Below are positions 62,265 to 64,000 of a stretch of DNA of 64,000 nt, piece by piece; position 1 is the first letter of the stretch, and every line of letters begins with the position of its first letter. The stretch is from Acuticoccus yangtzensis (lineage in GTDB: Bacteria; Pseudomonadota; Alphaproteobacteria; Rhizobiales; Amorphaceae). Position numbers and translations under genes: made by a program. The notes beneath the pieces are model-generated. The model was not told the DNA's origin and did no database searches. It saw only the letters and a list, made by a program, of their open reading frames with translations. The DNA lies in the NCBI RefSeq assembly GCF_001927245.1, contig NZ_MJUX01000001.1:806001-870000 (forward strand), written 5' to 3'.

Positions 62265-62275
62265 GTACACTGACG
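62265..62275 (-). promoter_or_regulatory. Regulator-site candidate, copy 2 (inverted CGTCAGTGTAC)
   Basis: Exact inverted copy of the site at 62051-62061, overlapping the -10 element of the probable rightward promoter. The MarR protein at 55465-56028 is the nearest candidate binder. Confidence 0.5.
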
Positions 62276-62386
62276 GATATCGACGGGCCGCACCCCGCAC
62301 AGCAATCCGCCAGCCGACCAGACCCAGGCGACCCCGCGGACCACACCCCGCATCCACACCGCGAAACGCCGGAGATTCCACGCATC

Positions 62387-63214
62387 ATGACGCGCCGCGA
62401 CCCTTCCCAGCCGATCAAAGTCGCCGTCGCCGGCCTCGGCGCCGTCGGCATGACCGTCGTGCGCGCCATCGCCAGCGGGGACCTGCCGGGCTTCACCCTC
62501 GCCGCCGTCTCCGCGCGCGACACCGAAGCCGCCGCCAAGCGCCTCGACGCGCTTGCAGTATCGGTGCCGGTCGTGCCGATCGACGCGCTGGAGCCCTACG
62601 CCGACCTCGTCGTCGAAGCCGCGCCCTCCGAGCTCGTCCCGGCCATCGTCACACCATTCCTCAAGGCCGGAAAATCCGCGCTCGTCATCTCCGTCGGCGC
62701 GCTTCTCGCCCACGAAGACCTCATCGCCGTGGCGCGTGAGCATGGCGGCCAGATCGTCGTTCCCACCGGCGCGCTCCTGGGGCTCGACGCGGTCACCGCC
62801 GCCGCCGAAGGCACCATCCATTCCGTCACCATGGTGACGCGCAAGCCGCCGCGCGGCCTCAAGGGCGCGCCCTACCTGACCGACAACGCCATCTCGGTCG
62901 ACGATCTGACCGAGGCCAAGCTCGTCTTCAGCGGCACCGCGCGCGAGGCGGCCAAGGGTTTCCCCGCCAACGTCAACGTCGCCGCCGCGCTCGGCCTCGC
63001 CGGGATCGGCGCCGACAGGACCACCATCGAGATCTGGGCCGACCCGGCGGTCACCCGCAACACGCACACGATCTCGGTGGATTCCGACAGCGCCAGCTTC
63101 ACCCTCGCGATCCAGAACATCCCGTCCGAGAATCCCAAGACCGGACGCATCACGCCGCTCTCCATGCTGGCGGCCCTGCGCAAGATGACGGCGCCCATCC
63201 GCGTCGGCACCTGA
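62387..63214 (+). CDS. Aspartate dehydrogenase-like NAD(P)-dependent enzyme
   Basis: A 275-residue protein with a Rossmann fold (VAVAGLGAVGMTVV, residues 12-25) and the aspartate-dehydrogenase C-terminal domain: VPTGALLGLDAVTAAAEG, GFPANVNVAAALGLAGIG and TRNTHTISVDSD with the catalytic His. The family interconverts L-aspartate and iminoaspartate/oxaloacetate with ammonia; some members act on related amino-dicarboxylates. No nadA or nadC is near, so NAD biosynthesis is unlikely; handling ring nitrogen as an imino or amino acid in the island fits better. It precedes an NMT1-type binding protein by 74 nt. Confidence 0.9.
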   Translation: MTRRDPSQPIKVAVAGLGAVGMTVVRAIASGDLPGFTLAAVSARDTEAAAKRLDALAVSVPVVPIDALEPYADLVVEAAPSELVPAIVTPFLKAGKSALVISVGALLAHEDLIAVAREHGGQIVVPTGALLGLDAVTAAAEGTIHSVTMVTRKPPRGLKGAPYLTDNAISVDDLTEAKLVFSGTAREAAKGFPANVNVAAALGLAGIGADRTTIEIWADPAVTRNTHTISVDSDSASFTLAIQNIPSENPKTGRITPLSMLAALRKMTAPIRVGT

Positions 63215-63288
63215 CGCCGCGCGGCGACGCCGCCATCCCGGCCACGACCTTCCACCTCCCCCGCCCCTCCCGACCCGAGGAACTCACG

Positions 63289-64000
63289 ATGGACTTGAAG
63301 GCCCTCACCGCCCGCTTCGCCGGGCCGCTCACCGCGATCGCCGCCACGGCGAGCTTCGCCGCGCCCGCCGCCGCAATCACCGTCACGGTGGACGCCAGCG
63401 CCGTGCCCGTCTTCGTCGCCGCCGACCGCGGCTTCTTCGGTGACCTCGATGTCGAGGTGTCCCAGGTCGGTTACGCCCAGGTGCAGGCGCTCCTCATCGC
63501 CGGCGAGACCGATATCGGCTGGTTCTCCCCCATCGAGGCGGTCCAGTTCGTCACCGAAGGCTCGGACTTCAAGTACTTCTCCACCGCCGGCGCGCAGAAC
63601 ATGTACAACGGCGTCGTCGTGCGCGCGTCCGAAGGCGAAACGTACAACGACATCACCGACCTGAAGGGCAAGCGCCTCGGCATTCCGGGCTACGGCACCG
63701 GCACCTGGGCAAGCTTCGTCTCCTTCATGAAGGCCTACTACGACATCGACGATCCGCAGGCCGAATTCGAAGTCGTCACCGCCAGCTCCGGCGCCCTCCT
63801 CGCCCTCGTCGAGCGTGAGCAGGTCGACGGCGCGCTGCTCTTCTCCGGCTCCTCCGCCGCCGCCCGGTCGATGGACACGTTCAAAACCATCTTCTCCTTC
63901 ACCGAGGCGATGCAGGAGAACACCGGCCAGCCGCTCGTCATCACCGGCTCCATCGCCACCACCCCGTGGCTGGAAGAGCACGCCGAAGAGGCCGCCCAGT
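63289..64000 (+). CDS. ABC transporter substrate-binding protein, NMT1/TauA type (partial, cut by right edge)
   Basis: The first 237 residues of a periplasmic receptor; the frame is open at base 64000. ATG 63289 has GAGG upstream and leads a signal peptide (GPLTAIAATASFAAPAAAIT). VPVFVAADRGFFGDLDVEVS, LLIAGETDIGWFSPIEAVQF and DLKGKRLGIPGYGTGTWASF are NMT1/TauA features, with VEREQVDGALLFS in the second lobe. Permease and ATPase genes probably lie to the right. It is co-directional with the aspartate-dehydrogenase-like gene and probably imports the compound degraded by the island. Confidence 0.92.
   Translation, partial: MDLKALTARFAGPLTAIAATASFAAPAAAITVTVDASAVPVFVAADRGFFGDLDVEVSQVGYAQVQALLIAGETDIGWFSPIEAVQFVTEGSDFKYFSTAGAQNMYNGVVVRASEGETYNDITDLKGKRLGIPGYGTGTWASFVSFMKAYYDIDDPQAEFEVVTASSGALLALVEREQVDGALLFSGSSAAARSMDTFKTIFSFTEAMQENTGQPLVITGSIATTPWLEEHAEEAAQ

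Larger units (their letters stand above)
61985..62386. promoter_or_regulatory. Divergent control region of the catabolic island
   Basis: About 400 nt, markedly AT-rich around 62050-62270, between the leftward monooxygenase operon and the rightward aspartate-dehydrogenase-like gene. The 11-mer CGTCAGTGTAC occurs at 62051-62061 and in reverse at 62265-62275. AAAATTGA (62181-62188) and TCAATTTT (62230-62237) are a second inverted pair. TTGACG (62244-62249) with TACACT (62266-62271) at 16 nt is a probable rightward promoter that overlaps the second 11-mer, as expected for repression. No small gene was seen. Confidence 0.55.

Noticed and set aside
62387-63214. NadX of NAD biosynthesis
   Set aside because: No nadA, nadB or nadC neighbours; the gene sits in a catabolic island next to a transporter gene.
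1-64000. Mobile element, prophage, CRISPR or tRNA gene
   Set aside because: I looked for transposase or integrase motifs, terminal inverted repeats, regular spacer arrays and tRNA-like cloverleaf sequences and found none. Short repeats found are two to four copies only.

Overview
The window is very GC-rich and almost fully coding, with many GTG starts and 1-4 base start/stop overlaps. It carries many ABC and TRAP uptake systems, FixL/FixJ-like signalling and xanthine-oxidase-family hydroxylases. This fits a metabolically versatile alphaproteobacterium, most likely Hyphomicrobiales or a neighbouring order. That placement is inferred from gene families and base composition only. I see no rRNA, tRNA, CRISPR array, insertion sequence, integrase or phage gene; it reads as ordinary chromosome or a large replicon rich in catabolic genes.

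Layout. 1-1639: the end of an NMT1/TauA-type ABC importer (permease cut by the left edge, plus its binding protein). 2003-8103: a membrane protein, a peptide-deformylase-like protein with altered metal ligands, a PhoD-type phosphatase and the RNA-binding factor Tex. 8647-22585: a catabolic block with a single-chain 5-oxoprolinase/hydantoinase, a GntR regulator, an alpha/beta hydrolase, a complete dipeptide-type ABC importer and, divergently, two fumarylacetoacetase-family hydrolases. The binding protein of this importer appears to be circularly permuted. 22641-31342: a Na+/H+ antiporter with a cyclic-nucleotide-type domain, a cytochrome c plus IorAB molybdenum hydroxylase with a GlxA-type regulator, and an HxlR regulator divergent from a quinone oxidoreductase-like gene. 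31737-39404: an MFS exporter, a metallo-beta-lactamase-fold hydrolase, a five-gene operon (AhpD-like, OpuAC-like, NTF2-like, royal-jelly-type propeller, ABM monooxygenase) closed by a clear intrinsic terminator, then an SDR and a MATE exporter.

39749-50307: a FixL/FixJ-like kinase and regulators, a Gfo/Idh/MocA dehydrogenase divergent from a complete TRAP transporter, and a kinase with two periplasmic Venus-flytrap sensor domains coupled to a receiver-only regulator. 50485-64000: a large aromatic or N-heteroaromatic catabolic island. It holds a LigB/LigA-fused ring-cleavage dioxygenase, an aldehyde dehydrogenase, a gamma-glutamyltransferase-like hydrolase, AraC and MarR regulators, an ACMSD-type decarboxylase-like amidohydrolase, a three-subunit molybdenum hydroxylase, a flavin monooxygenase, an aspartate-dehydrogenase-like enzyme and another NMT1-type binding protein cut by the right edge.

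How it fits together. In the island, ring hydroxylation (Mo enzyme, flavoprotein), decarboxylation (amidohydrolase), ring opening (LigB-type) and oxidation of the resulting aldehyde (ALDH) form a plausible route resembling picolinate or nicotinate catabolism, but the substrate cannot be read from sequence. The most unusual single protein is the permuted substrate-binding protein at 18598-20223. The tandem-flytrap kinase and the five-gene 34-37 kb operon are also worth following up.
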